From positions 86,163,099 through 86,227,098 of the forward strand of contig OW388291.1 in the NCBI GenBank assembly GCA_936450465.1: a stretch of DNA of 64,000 nt, given 5' to 3'. The position numbers were made by a program, and so were the translations under genes. This document shows, piece by piece, positions 51,054 through 62,872 of the stretch. Each line of letters begins with the position of its first letter. The first letter of the stretch is position 1. Under the pieces are notes generated by a model that did not search any database, had not been told where the DNA came from, and worked only from the letters and a program-made list of their open reading frames with translations. Origin of the DNA: Gibbula magus (lineage: Eukaryota; Mollusca; Gastropoda; Trochida; Trochidae).

Positions 51054-54000
51054 GGGCTACCCGAGATATGGCTACTGGTACATTAATACATATTGCGGTA
51101 CCTGAGATATGGCTACTGGTACATTAATACATATTGCGGTACCCGAGATATGGCTACTGGTACATTAATACATATGGTGGTACCCGAGATATGGCTACTG
51201 GTACATTAATACATATTGCGGTACCCGAGATATGGCTACTGGTACATTAATACATATGGCGGTACCCGGGATATGGCTACTGGTACATTAATACATATTG
51301 CGGTACCCGAGATATGGCTACTGGTACATTAATACATATTGCAGTACCCGAGATATGGCTACTGGTACATTAATACATATGGCGGTACCCGGGATATGGC
51401 TACTGGTACATTAATACATATTGCGGAACCCGAGATATGGCTTATGGTACATTAATACATATGGCGGTACCCGGGATATGGCTACTGGTACATTAATACA
51501 TATTGGGCTACCCGAGATATGGCTACTGGTACATTAATACATATTGCGGTACCTGAGATATGGCTAATGGTACATTAATACATATTGGGCTACCCGAGAT
51601 ATGGCTACTGGTACATTAATACATATTGGGCTACCCGAGATATGGCTACTGGTACATTAATACATATTGCTGTACCCGAGATATGGCTACTGGTACATTA
51701 ATACATATTGCGCTACCCGAGATATGGCAACTGGTACATTAATACATATTGCAGTACCCGAGATATGGCTACTGGTACATTAATACATATTGCGGTACCC
51801 GAGATATGGCTACTGGTACATTAATACATATTGCGGTACTTGAGATATGGCTACTGGTACATTAATACATATTGGGCTACCCGAGATATGGCTACTGGTA
51901 CATTAATACATATTGGGCTACCCGAGATATGGCTACTGGTACATTAATACATATTGCTGTACCCGAGATATGGCTACTGGTACATTAATACATATTGCGC
52001 TACCCGAGATATGGCAACTGGTACATTAATACATATTGCAGTACCCGAGATATGGCTACTGGTACATTAATACATATTGCGGTACCTGAGATATGGCTAC
52101 TGGTACATTAATACATATTGCGCTACCCGAGATATGGCTACTGGTACATTAATACATATTGCGGTACCTGAGATATGGCTACTGGTACATTAATACATAT
52201 TATGCTACCTGAGATATGGCTACTGGTACATTAATACATATTGCGGTACCCGAGATATGGCTACTGGTACATTAATACATATTGCGGTACCCGAGATATG
52301 GCTACTGGTACATTAATACATATGGCGGTACCCGGGATATGGCTACTGGTACATTAATTCATATTGCGGTACCCGAGATATGGCTACTGGTACATTAATA
52401 CATATTGCGGTACCCGAGATATGGCTACTGGTACATTAATACATATGGAGGTACCTGGGATATGGCTACTGGTACATTAATACATATTGCGGTACCCGAG
52501 ATATGGCTACTGGTACATTAATACATATTGCGGTACCCGAGATATGGCTACTGGTACATTAATACATATGGCGGTACCCGGGATATGGCTACTGGTACAT
52601 TAATACATATTGCGGTACCCGAGATATGGCTTATGGTACATTAATACATATTGGGGTACCCGAGATATGGCTACTGGTACATTAATACATATTGCGGTAC
52701 CCGAGATATGGCTACTGGTACATTAATACATATGGCGGACCCCGAGATATGGCTACTGGTACATTAATACATATTTCGGTACCCGAGATATGGCTACTGG
52801 TACATTAATACATATTGGGCTACCCGAGATATGGCTACTGGTACATTAATACATATTGCGGTACCTGAGATATGGCTAATGGTACATTAATACATATTGG
52901 GCTACCCGAGATATGGCTACTGGTACATTAATACATATTTGGCTACCCGAGATATGGCTACTGGTACATTAATACATATTGCTGTACCCGAGATATGGCT
53001 ACTGGTACATTAATACATATTGCGCTACCCGAGATATGGCAACTGGTACATTAATACATATTGCAGTACCCGAGATATGGCTACTGGTACATTAATACAT
53101 ATTGCGGTACCCGAGATATGGCTACTGGTACATTAATACATATTGCGGTACCTGAGATATGGCTACTGGTACATTAATACATATTGGGCTACCCGAGATA
53201 TGGCTACTGGTACATTAATACATATTGGGCTACCCGAGATATGGCTACTGGTACATTAATACATATTGCTGTACCCGAGATATGGCTACTGGTACATTAA
53301 TACATATTGCGCTACCCGAGATATGGCAACTGGTACATTAATACATATTGCAGTACCCGAGATATGGCTACTGGTACATTAATACATATTGCGGTACCTG
53401 AGATATGGCTACTGGTACATTAATACATATTGCGCTACCCGAGATATGGCTACTGGTACATTAATACATATTGCGGTACCTGAGATATGGCTACTGGTAC
53501 ATTAATACATATTATGCTACCCGAGATATGGCTACTGGTACATTAATACATATTGCGGTACCCGAGATATGGCTACTGGTACATTAATACATATTGCGGT
53601 ACCCGAGATATGGCTACTGGTACATTAATACATATTGCGGTACCCGAGATATGGCTACTGGTACATTAATACATATTGCGGTACCCGAGATATGGCTACT
53701 GGTACATTAATACATATGGCGGTACCTGGGATATGGCTACTGGTACATTAATACATATTGCGGTACCCGAGATATGGCTACTGGTACATTAATACATATT
53801 GCGGTACCCGAGATATGGCTACTGGTACATTAATACATATGGCGGACCCCAAGATATGGCTACTGGTACATTAATACATATTGCGGTACCCGAGATATGG
53901 CTACTGGTACATTAATACATATTGCGGTACCCGAGATATGGCTACTGGTACATTAATCCATATTGCGGTACCCGAGATATGGCTACTGGTACATTAATAC

Positions 54001-57000
54001 ATTTTGCGTTACCCGAGATATGGCTACTGGTACATTAATACATATTGCGGTACCCGAGATATGGCTACTGGTACATTAATACATATGGCGGTACCCGGGA
54101 TATGGCTACTGGTACATTAATACATATTGCGGTACCCGAGATATGGCTTATGGTACATTAATACATATTGGGCTACCCGAGATATGGCTACTGGTACATT
54201 AATACATATTGCGGTACCCGAGATATGGCTACTGGTACATTAATACATATGGCGGACCCCGAGATATGGCTACTGGTACATTAATACATATTGCGGTACC
54301 CGAGATATGGCTACTGGTACATTAATACATATTGGGCTACCCGAGATATGGCTACTGGTACATTAATACATATTGCGGTACCTGAGATATGGCTAATGGT
54401 ACATTAATACATATTGGGCTACCCGAGATATGGCTACTGGTACATTAATACATATTGCTGTACCCGAGATATGGCTACTGGTACATTAATACATATTGCG
54501 CTACCCGAGATATGGCAACTGGTACATTAATACATATTGCAGTACCCGAGATATGGCTACTGGTACATTAATACATATTGCGGTACCCGAGATATGGCTA
54601 CTGGTACATTAATACATATTGCGGTACTTGAGATATGGCTACTGGTACATTAATACATATTGGGCTACCCGAGATATGGCTACTGGTACATTAATACATA
54701 TTGGGCTACCCGAGATATGGCTACTGGTACATTAATACATATTGCTGTACCCGAGATATGGCTACTGGTACATTAATACACATTGCGCTACCCGAGATAT
54801 GGCAACTGGTACATTAATACATATTGCAGTACCCGAGATATGGCTACTGGTACATTAATACATATTGCGGTACCTGAGATATGGCTACTGGTACATTAAT
54901 ACATATTGCGCTACCCGAGATATGGCTACTGGTACATTAATACATATTGCGGTACCTGAGATATGGCTACTGGTACATTAATACATATTATGCTACCTGA
55001 GATATGGCTACTGGTACATTAATACATATTGCGGTACCCGAGATATGGCTACTGGTACATTAATACATATTGCGGTACCCGAGATATGGCTACTGGTACA
55101 TTAATACATATGGCGGTACCCGGGATATGGCTACTGGTACATTAATACATATTGCGGTACCCGAGATATGGCTACTGGTACATTAATACATATTGCGGTA
55201 CCCGAGATATGGCTACTGGTACATTAATACATATGGAGGTACCTGGGATATGGCTACTGGTACATTAATACATATTGCGGTACCCGAGATATGGCTACTG
55301 GTACATTAATACATATTGCGGTACCCGAGATATGGCTACTGGTACATTAATACATATGGCGGTACCCGGGATATGGCTACTGGTACATTAATACATATTG
55401 CGGTACCCGAGATATGGCTTATGGTACATTAATACATATTGGGGTACCCGAGATATGGCTACTGGTACATTAATACATATTGCGGTACCCGAGATATGGC
55501 TACTGGTACATTAATACATATGGCGGACCCCGAGATATGGCTACTGGTACATTAATACATATTTCGGTACCCGAGATATGGCTACTGGTACATTAATACA
55601 TATTGGGCTACCCGAGATATGGCTACTGGTACATTAATACATATTGCGGTACCTGAGATATGGCTAATGGTACATTAATACATATTGGGCTACCCGAGAT
55701 ATGGCTACTGGTACATTAATACATATTTGGCTACCCGAGATATGGCTACTGGTACATTAATACATATTGCTGTACCCGAGATATGGCTACTGGTACATTA
55801 ATACATATTGCGCTACCCGAGATATGGCAACTGGTACATTAATACATATTGCAGTATCCGAGATATGGCTACTGGTACATTAATACATATTGCGGTACCT
55901 GAGATATGGCTACTGGTACATTAATACATATTGCGCTACCCGAGATATGGCTACTGGTACATTAATACATATTGCGGTACCTGAGATATGGCTACTGGTA
56001 CATTAATACATATTATGCTACCCGAGATATGGCTACTGGTACATTAATACATATTGCGGTACCCGAGATATGGCTACTGGTACATTAATACATATTGCGG
56101 TACCCGAGATATGGCTACTGGTACATTAATACATATTGCGGTACCCGAGATATGGCTACTGGTACATTAATACATATTGCGGTACCCGAGATATGGCTAC
56201 TGGTACATTAATACATATGGCGGTACCTGGGATATGGCTACTGGTACATTAATACATATTGCGGTACTTGAGATATGGCTACTGGTACATTAATACATAT
56301 TGCGGTACCCGAGATATGGCTACTGGTACATTAATACATATGGCGGACCCCGAGATATGGCTACTGGTACATTAATACATATTGCGGTACCCGAGATATG
56401 GCTACTGGTACATTAATACATATTGCGGTACCCGAGATATGGCTACTGGTACATTAATACATATTGCGGTACCCGAGATATGGCTACTGGTACATTAATA
56501 CATTTTGCGTTACCCGAGATATGGCTACTGGTACATTAATACATATTGCGGTACCCGAGATATGGCTACTGGTACATTAATACATATGGCGGTACCCGGG
56601 ATATGGCTACTGGTACATTAATACATATTGCGGTACCCGAGATATGGCTTATGGTACATTAATACATATTGGGGTACCCGAGATATGGCTACTGGTACAT
56701 TAATACATATTGCGGTACCCGAGATATGGCTACTGGTACATTAATACATATGGCGGACCCCGAGATATGGCTACTGGTACATTAATACATATTGCGGTAC
56801 CCGAGATATGGCTACTGGTACATTAATACATATTGGGCTACCCGAGATATGGCTACTGGTACATTAATACATATTGCGGTACCTGAGATATGGCTAATGG
56901 TACATTAATACATATTGGGCTACCCGAGATATGGCTACTGGTACATTAATACATATTGGGCTACCCGAGATATGGCTACTGGTACATTAATACATATTGC

Positions 57001-57359
57001 GCTACCCGAGATATGGCAACTGGTACATTAATACATATTGCTGTACCCGAGATATGGCTACTGGTACATTAATACATATTGCGGTACCCGGGATATGGCT
57101 ACCAGTACATTAATACATATTGCGCTACCCGAGATATGGCAACTGGTACATTAATACATATTGCAGTACCCGAGATATGGCTACTGGTACATTAATACAT
57201 ATTGCGGTACCCGAGATATGGCTACTGGTACATTAATACATATTGGGCTACCCGAGATATGGCTACTGGTACATTAATACATATTGGGCTACCCGAGATA
57301 TGGCTACTGGTACATTAATACATATTGGGCTACCCGAGATATGGCTACTGGTACATTAA
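51054..57359. repeat. 41-bp minisatellite, about 154 units, with higher-order structure
   Basis: The unit is GAGATATGGCTACTGGTACA followed by TTAATACATATTGCGGTACCC, 41 bases. Variant classes differ mainly around the GGTACC (TTGCGGTACC, TTGGGCTACC, TGGCGGTACCCGGG, TTATGCTACC) and in GCTACTGG (GCAACTGG, GCTAATGG, GCTTATGG). Rare variants recur in the same order: GCTAATGG near 51,559, 52,877, 54,391, 55,661 and 56,891; GCTTATGG near 51,437, 52,628, 54,147, 55,407 and 56,647. This gives a higher-order period of about 30-37 units (1.2-1.5 kb). Stops occur in all frames, so it is noncoding. It sits between coding exon 1 of ninein and the CpG-rich segment at 57.4-57.85 kb. Confidence 0.97.
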
Positions 57360-57379
57360 AGGTGCACTCCGGCATATTT

Positions 57380-57851
57380 TCCACTTTTAAACTAGAAGGT
57401 TTTCCTGCAATTATTTAACATGGATTTGTTCATTTCTACTATTCAGACACTTCCACGAAAAATGGCAAAAATTTGTCGAGGGGTTTTCGAGAAAATCACC
57501 GCTAAAATCTGTCATCTTAATTATGGAAACGTTTCCATAAATATGGCGGCTAAACCGGAAATGATTGACTCGCGTGTACACCACTTCCACCACCAACTCC
57601 TCACAGTGCAGTAAACAAACGTGTAGCGAAAGCACCGACGACAATCCGACGGAGCCTTCAGACAATCGACAGTCATATTAATAAAAGATCTACAGCGAGC
57701 AACCATCAAAGACACGAATATTTCCACGTTGCCGTAGGACCAACTTGAAGGACGGTCATTTTCTCCCAAACCTCGACGCATGTCAACTGTCACAGTGTCG
57801 GAGCACCAGTACTGTCGAGATACGCGACTGGAGTCGAGCAGCTGTCGAGAG
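57380..57851 (+). promoter_or_regulatory. CpG-rich candidate promoter and first exon of a plus-strand transcript
   Basis: This segment has more CpG than the surrounding sequence. It contains ATGGCGGC (57,543-57,550, YY1-like), CCGGAA (57,555-57,560, ETS-like) and a perfect 20-base palindrome (57,521-57,540). Its right end, GTCGAGAG|GTGAGTGGG at 57,851/57,852, is a strong splice donor on the plus strand. The transcription start cannot be placed. Because ninein needs an upstream noncoding exon, this may be a two-way promoter; that is inference. Confidence 0.45.
57521..57540. promoter_or_regulatory. Perfect 20-bp palindrome beside YY1/ETS-like motifs
   Basis: TTATGGAAACGTTTCCATAA is its own reverse complement. 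Lying three bases from an ATGGCGGC motif in the candidate promoter, it could be a dimer binding site. No factor is assigned. Confidence 0.4.
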
Positions 57852-59200
57852 GTGAGTGGGACGCTTTCACACTTTATTATTTTATCATAACTTGTGGATA
57901 ATCAAATATATTTAGGTTTTGAAATGTGCACGTCAAGCCTAAGGTTTGTAGGAACACGTAAAGGTAAATAGTTTCAAATATAATTTCTTCTGTCCCAAAT
58001 TCCATTGAACTGAACAACGTCGCCTCATGCGGCTGGCAGTGTTTACTTTTTCTCCGGTAATAAATATTCTTCAGACCAGATCGCAACTAAGTTTTGGTTT
58101 GCGCAAGTAGGCCTACAAATAAATCTAGGCCTAATTTACGCCTTGTAGACGTTTGAATCTATAGTAATTGTTAGTTTCAGGTCCCAATTTTCACTCTCAG
58201 CTCTCTGAGTCTCTCACTTCCGGAATAAGAATTTGTTTGGTCAATATTCTGTTTGCCAGTCAGTCTGTTAATTGAAAGAAAAAAATAATCTTGTAGATTT
58301 GTTTAATCCTCTTGTATTATGACCGTGAATAAAATCACTGTTTCATATTTGGAATGCAGTAAATTCCTGTAATGTAATTTAAACTATTTTCATGATTTCA
58401 TTACTTGTCATTTGGCCTACTTCAACAACAAAAATAGATCATCTACCCTATTTCATATGATAGTAAAGTGTACTATCGTTATTATGTTACCTTTTTTAGA
58501 ATTCATCAACTTGAATGTAATTCAGTTAGGTTTACATATTGCTTATAGTTGTCCACTGGCAACTATATATAAATAAATTTTTACAAAATGTGATGAACAA
58601 ATAATTTCTGCTACTGAATAGACTGTACACCAAGGATGAATAGAATGGAGTGAGAGAAAAAAATATATAAATGAACACATAAAATGATTGAAATGTCCAT
58701 GTCCATGTTAATTTTCCTGTTATGCTTATGCTGGAATTATTTTTGAAAAGGAAATAGCCATTAGTTTATTTACAAATGCTAACTGTAACCTGATTATTAT
58801 TGAAGGCAGGCGATTATTTATTTAAAAAAGGGCTTAGACTCAGCAATTATTCAAGGCAGGTGATTATTCAAGGATTAATGGTACCTTGAATGTTTGTTTT
58901 TAATTAATTTAATTCATACACAATTCCCTCTTCCTAGGCCCTTTGTGTCAAACATAATTACTTCTGTTTGTGTTATATTTTGTCAATGACAAATACCAAA
59001 TTATTAATAATAAACAGTTCTGAACCATAATTTTGTTGATTGATTAAAATATGAGAAATATGTGTAGTACCAATGGAAAAAGCAGGAAGATTTTAAATAG
59101 TGATTGAATGTCAAATTAAATAATAGTCAAATTCAATTACACTTCTTTGCTTTAAAGATTTTATACATTAATAATTGCATGCTGATTGTTTTTATTTCAG
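57852..59200. other. Intron of the candidate plus-strand transcript
   Basis: Begins with a GTGAGT donor and ends in TTTATTTCAG. AT-rich; a short ATTATTCAAGGCAGG-type repeat at 58,790-58,875 is related to the GCGTTTATTAG family. Nothing else seen. Confidence 0.45.
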
Positions 59201-59320
59201 TGTGAAGCTGACTACTGCAGATGAGTCTATGAAAGCAGAAAATTCCAACTGCTTTTCAAAACTAGTGTGTACATGCAGAATGAGAAAAGAATTAGATATC
59301 TGGAACAAACCCATCATTCT
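59201..59320 (+). ncRNA. Second exon of a candidate plus-strand spliced transcript
   Basis: Acceptor TTTATTTCAG at 59,200 and donor GTAAGT at 59,321 bound 120 bases. Joined to the exon ending at 57,851 and to the exon from 62,873, the only continuous frame lacks an upstream Met and stops four codons into exon 3, leaving at most a 34-residue peptide from an internal Met. A noncoding RNA is therefore the simplest reading. Confidence 0.4.
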
Positions 59321-59429
59321 GTAAGTACCGGTATTTATTTTTCAGTAATTATTATTAGGTATGTAGAAACCCAAAAACTGGAGTAAACAGGTGATAAATT
59401 TTACTGATAATTTGAAATATTCCATATTT

Positions 59430-59670
59430 CCTCTAATAAGTGCTGGGTCTCCAATAAGCGCGGGGCCTCTAATAAGCGCTGGGGGGTCAATGGTAGTTGA
59501 GCAAATAAGCGCCGGGTCTAAACCATTAGATTAATGCTTCCTTAGTAAACTTCTATCTTCCATTAAAGAAATAAGCGCCGGGTCTCTAATAAGCGCCGGG
59601 GGGGGGGGGGGGGGGGGGGGAGGTCAAGGAGTGCTGGAAAAAAAAGCGCCTGGGTTCTTATTAGAGGCAA
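59430..59670. repeat. AATAAGCGCCGGG repeat with a long G run
   Basis: Repeated CTCTAATAAGCGCCGGG-like motifs (59,436; 59,470; 59,505; 59,571; 59,588), then about 23 consecutive G at 59,598-59,620, then AAGCGCCTGGGTTCTTATTA in opposite sense. It is related to the GGGCGTTTATTAG element at 45.9-47.0 kb. Confidence 0.6.
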
Positions 59671-59757
59671 TACTGTATAGCAGTTATGTTGGGCCTGTGG
59701 TTTTTATTTTCACTAACCCAAAATAAAAAAAACACTAGCCCCATTGCATCATTTTGT

Positions 59758-59990
59758 ACAACTTCCCAATGCTAGGCAATGTAGGCATAACTCTTGCCAG
59801 TCTCCATTACTGGCTGATTTAGGCCTTGCAGTATTTCCTTAAGAAATCTGTGTTTAGAAATCCAGGCCCGCTATGCATTTCTGGTGCAGCGACTCACTAT
59901 TTTGACACAACAAAGCGAGGGAAATACCGCAAGGGATAAATCAGCCAGTAATGCAGACTGGCAAGAGTTATTCCTTGCGTTTGGAAGTTG
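59758..59990. mobile_element. 225-bp palindromic MITE (copy 2)
   Basis: Same orientation as copy 1, with a small insertion near the left end (GGCAATGTAGGCATAACTC). Located in the intron between exons 2 and 3 of the candidate plus-strand transcript. Confidence 0.85.
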
Positions 59991-60344
59991 CATTTAGTAT
60001 TACAATTTATAATTACCAACATAAACCTTTAAGAGACATTTATTAAATCATAATAATGATTCACTCTTTCACATTCAGAAGTAAATTTGACACTAGTCCT
60101 TTGGTCTGAGACTAATATTGTAACCTTGGGCTAACACAAGTTGAGAATTGGTAGCCCTGTGAGCTTGTAAAACTCCTTGATCACTGTGGAGTATTCATAC
60201 TATGAGTTTTCAATCTTAAAAATAACTAGAAATATGTGCATGTGATGCACTGTGATGTCCCCTGCTCCAACTTTCAATCCAATCTAGTCATATTACCCTT
60301 ATTGTTCACTTATGTTAAGCACTAAATTCAATACTGCATTAATG

Positions 60345-60630
60345 GACTTCTTCTCCAGAACCAATTACTCCAGAGAGCTGAAATGTTATGTGCAGACTTC
60401 TTGGCCTATGGAGATTCTAAATTGTAGATTTCGTGACCCCAGTTCCACATTGTCTAGAGAGCTGAAATGTTGTGTACACATTCCTTAGACAATGGATATT
60501 CTAAATATAAAATCCTATTCTTATTTTCCAGTATGAAAAGCTCTAGAACAAGCTGAGAACAATTTATTTGCAATCAATACATATCCTGATGAGTTACAGA
60601 GCCCATGGCTGTATTTTTAGCTCATCAGTT
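60345..60630 (-). mobile_element. DINE-TR/Helentron-like fragments, reverse
   Basis: TTCTTCTCCAGAACCAATTA, TTCTAAATTGTAGATTTCGT, then at the right end CCTGATGAGTTACAGAGCCC (the 5' terminus reversed). It is followed directly by TTTTTAGCTCATCAG, the 3' terminus of another copy. Confidence 0.5.
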
Positions 60631-60895
60631 CTGCTATGTAATCGTGCTCCATGACTGTGTAAAAATAAGAGCCTTTAATACAGTCTAGATCTTTATTCAG
60701 CAAGTCTAGATAAACTGAATACACAAACTGGTAGTATTGAAAAATATGTAATCATAAGGATGAAGATACAATAATTAAAAAAATTCCATAGACTGAATTT
60801 TAGTCTAAGGTCTATGATAAATGTTCATTGGGTTTTGGTCAGGTTTTTGTGAATGATTTTTCTACTCATAATTAGGATTCATTAATTCAGTATAC

Positions 60896-61290
60896 TAGGG
60901 CTGGGACGGGTAACCCGGATACCCGGGACGGGTTGGAACTGAGTAGGACCCGGGTTACCGGGTACCCATCACATTACCCGGACCCGTTTTTATCATGTGA
61001 CTAATCATAAGACAGTTTAATTTGCTATTCTTTCAATTCAAGATTACAATGTAATTGAAGATTCTAACATAATATTAAAATGATCTATTGTCATACATAA
61101 TAAATTTGATTGAAATAGCCATGGGTCTCTATGCTAGGCTTCTAGCCTCATATTCCAGCCAACCAGTTGAATAAAGTAGTACAAAATCTTACAATTAGAT
61201 GTTGGAGATCGACAAAACGGGTATCCGGGTAGGGTAGGGTAACAGATGGTCGGGTACCCGGGTAGGAAATATCTACCCGTCCCAGCCCTA
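60896..61290. mobile_element. hAT-type MITE, 395 bp, perfect 8-bp target duplication
   Basis: Termini TAGGGCTGGGACGGGTA and TACCCGTCCCAGCCCTA are exact inverted repeats of 17 bases. The 8-base sequence CAGTATAC lies directly before (60,888-60,895) and after (61,291-61,298). The interior is dominated by GGGTACCCGGGT-like inverted motifs. No coding capacity. Confidence 0.9.
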
Positions 61291-61423
61291 CAGTATACTC
61301 ACTTGAGAAGGGATTTGTATTGTTTCTCTCCAATTTTTTTTAATTTAATTACTTTTTTAATTTCAATCTTATCATCAATATGGAATTGTGATACATGGAC
61401 AATACATTTTATAAAATATAAAA

Positions 61424-62025
61424 ATAGAGCCATGGGCTCTCTAGCTCATCAGGGTTTCATTGATTTACTATCTAAAGTTGAATATTTAAGTTATTTAAGT
61501 TATTGTTTACAAGCAAAAGATAGGTTCTTAGATCATAACCACTGTGACCCCATTTGGGGTCACGGGTCACATAATCTACAATTTAAAATCCCCATTTGCC
61601 AAGGAGTCTGCACACAACTTTTCAGCTTCTCAGCTGGAGAAGAAGATGAAAAAAGGTTTTTAAGGATGTGACCCCGGTGACCCACTTTGGGGTTACGGGG
61701 TCACTTAATCTACAATTTAGAATCCCCATTGGCCAAGGAGTCTGCACACAACTTTTCAGCTCTCTAGACCTTTTGGAACTGGAGAAGAAGATGAAAATAG
61801 GTTTTTAAGGATGTGACCCGGTGACCCCATTTGGGGTCACGGGGTCACGAAATCTACAATTTAGAATCCCCATTGGCCAAGGAGTCTGCACATAAAATTT
61901 CAGCTCTGTGGAGTCATTGGTTCTGGAGAAGAAGTCAAAAAAGCGAAAAGTTTACGGATGGACGGACGCCAGACACCATGCCATGCCATAAGCTCATCGG
62001 GCCTTTCAGGCCTGATGAGCTAAAA
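61424..62025 (+). mobile_element. DINE-TR/Helentron-like element, complete
   Basis: The cleanest copy. Start AAATAGAGCCATGGGCTCTC then TAGCTCATCAGGG; three internal tandem units (ATCTACAATTTAGAATCC near 61,570, 61,705 and 61,850); a GGATGGACGGACG run; a 10-bp-stem hairpin CATCGGGCCT-TTC-AGGCCTGATG; and a terminal AGCTAA. A 3' hairpin followed by CTRR is a Helitron-type end. Confidence 0.65.
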
Positions 62026-62074
62026 ATTAGTGTATAGTCATGTTTTTGATATGCACTGACAATTTCAAGGCTAG

Positions 62075-62200
62075 GGGTTGTGCATTATATTGAGAACAAT
62101 CATCAAACAATATAATCCCTGATGAGCAACAGAGCCCATGGCCCTATTTTCTTACTTCCTGTCCAGAACCAGTGACTCAAGAGAGCTGACTTTTATATGT
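62075..62200 (-). mobile_element. 5'-end fragment of a DINE-TR-like element, reverse
   Basis: CTAGGGGTTGTGCATTATAT then TCCCTGATGAGCAACAGAGC and CCATGGCCCTATTTT is the reverse complement of the first 120 bases of the long form at 33.57 kb. Confidence 0.55.
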
Positions 62201-62231
62201 ACAGACTCTTTGGCGTATGGGGCTCTAGTTA

Positions 62232-62360
62232 GAGCCGATGCTTGCAGGTTTCAGCGCAATGCATAGCCACCATGGCGTTGCAGGCTTTCTCCCTGCCTTA
62301 ATACTAGTATCCATGATAAAAGTGAAATATTCTTGAAAGCGGTGTTAACACCCAAATCAA
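62232..62360 (+). mobile_element. Truncated SINE of the 2.4-kb family
   Basis: Plus orientation: GATGCTTGCAGGTTTCAGCG, ATGGCGTTGCAGGCTTTCTC, then GAAAGCGGTGTTAACACCCA, the reverse complement of the body of the other copies. Confidence 0.75.
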
Positions 62361-62526
62361 TTCTAAATTTTGAAGTTAGTTTACTTTATTATGACCCCAC
62401 CAACTGTATTTTTTTTTTTTTAAATTAGAAAACTAGTTTATATTCTGTTTAAGATTCCAAATATGTTCTATAACATTGGACATATTATTCAGCAAAGTAA
62501 AACAGTATGCCAGTTGCAGGGTATAC

Positions 62527-62753
62527 CCCAACTTCCAAACGCAAGGCATAACTCTTGCCAGTCTGCATTACTGGCTGATTTAAGCCTGGTGGTATTTCCC
62601 TTGCTTTGTTTTGCCTAGATAGTGAATCGCTGCACCAGAAATGCATAGTGGGCCTGGATTTCTAAGCACAGATTTCTTAAGGAAATAGTGCAAGGCCTAA
62701 ATCAGCCAGTAATGGAGACTGGCAAGAATTATGCCTTGCATTGGGAAGTTGGG
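62527..62753. mobile_element. 225-bp palindromic MITE (copy 3, inverted)
   Basis: The centre reads in the opposite sense to copies 1 and 2 (GCTGCACCAGAAATGCATAG). Flanked on both sides by GGTATACCC, itself a palindrome, so the target duplication cannot be set precisely. Confidence 0.85.
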
Positions 62754-62872
62754 TATACCCGGGATAATGGGATATATCTTAACCGTGATGGTTGCTTGTT
62801 AATAATTGACATAATGAACATTTAGAACTGAATTGTACAATATTGATGTTTAAATATTTTCTTATGTTTCAG

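Noticed and set aside
51054..57359. CRISPR-like array
   Set aside because: The units are contiguous 41-base minisatellite repeats without unique spacers, in a eukaryotic genome.
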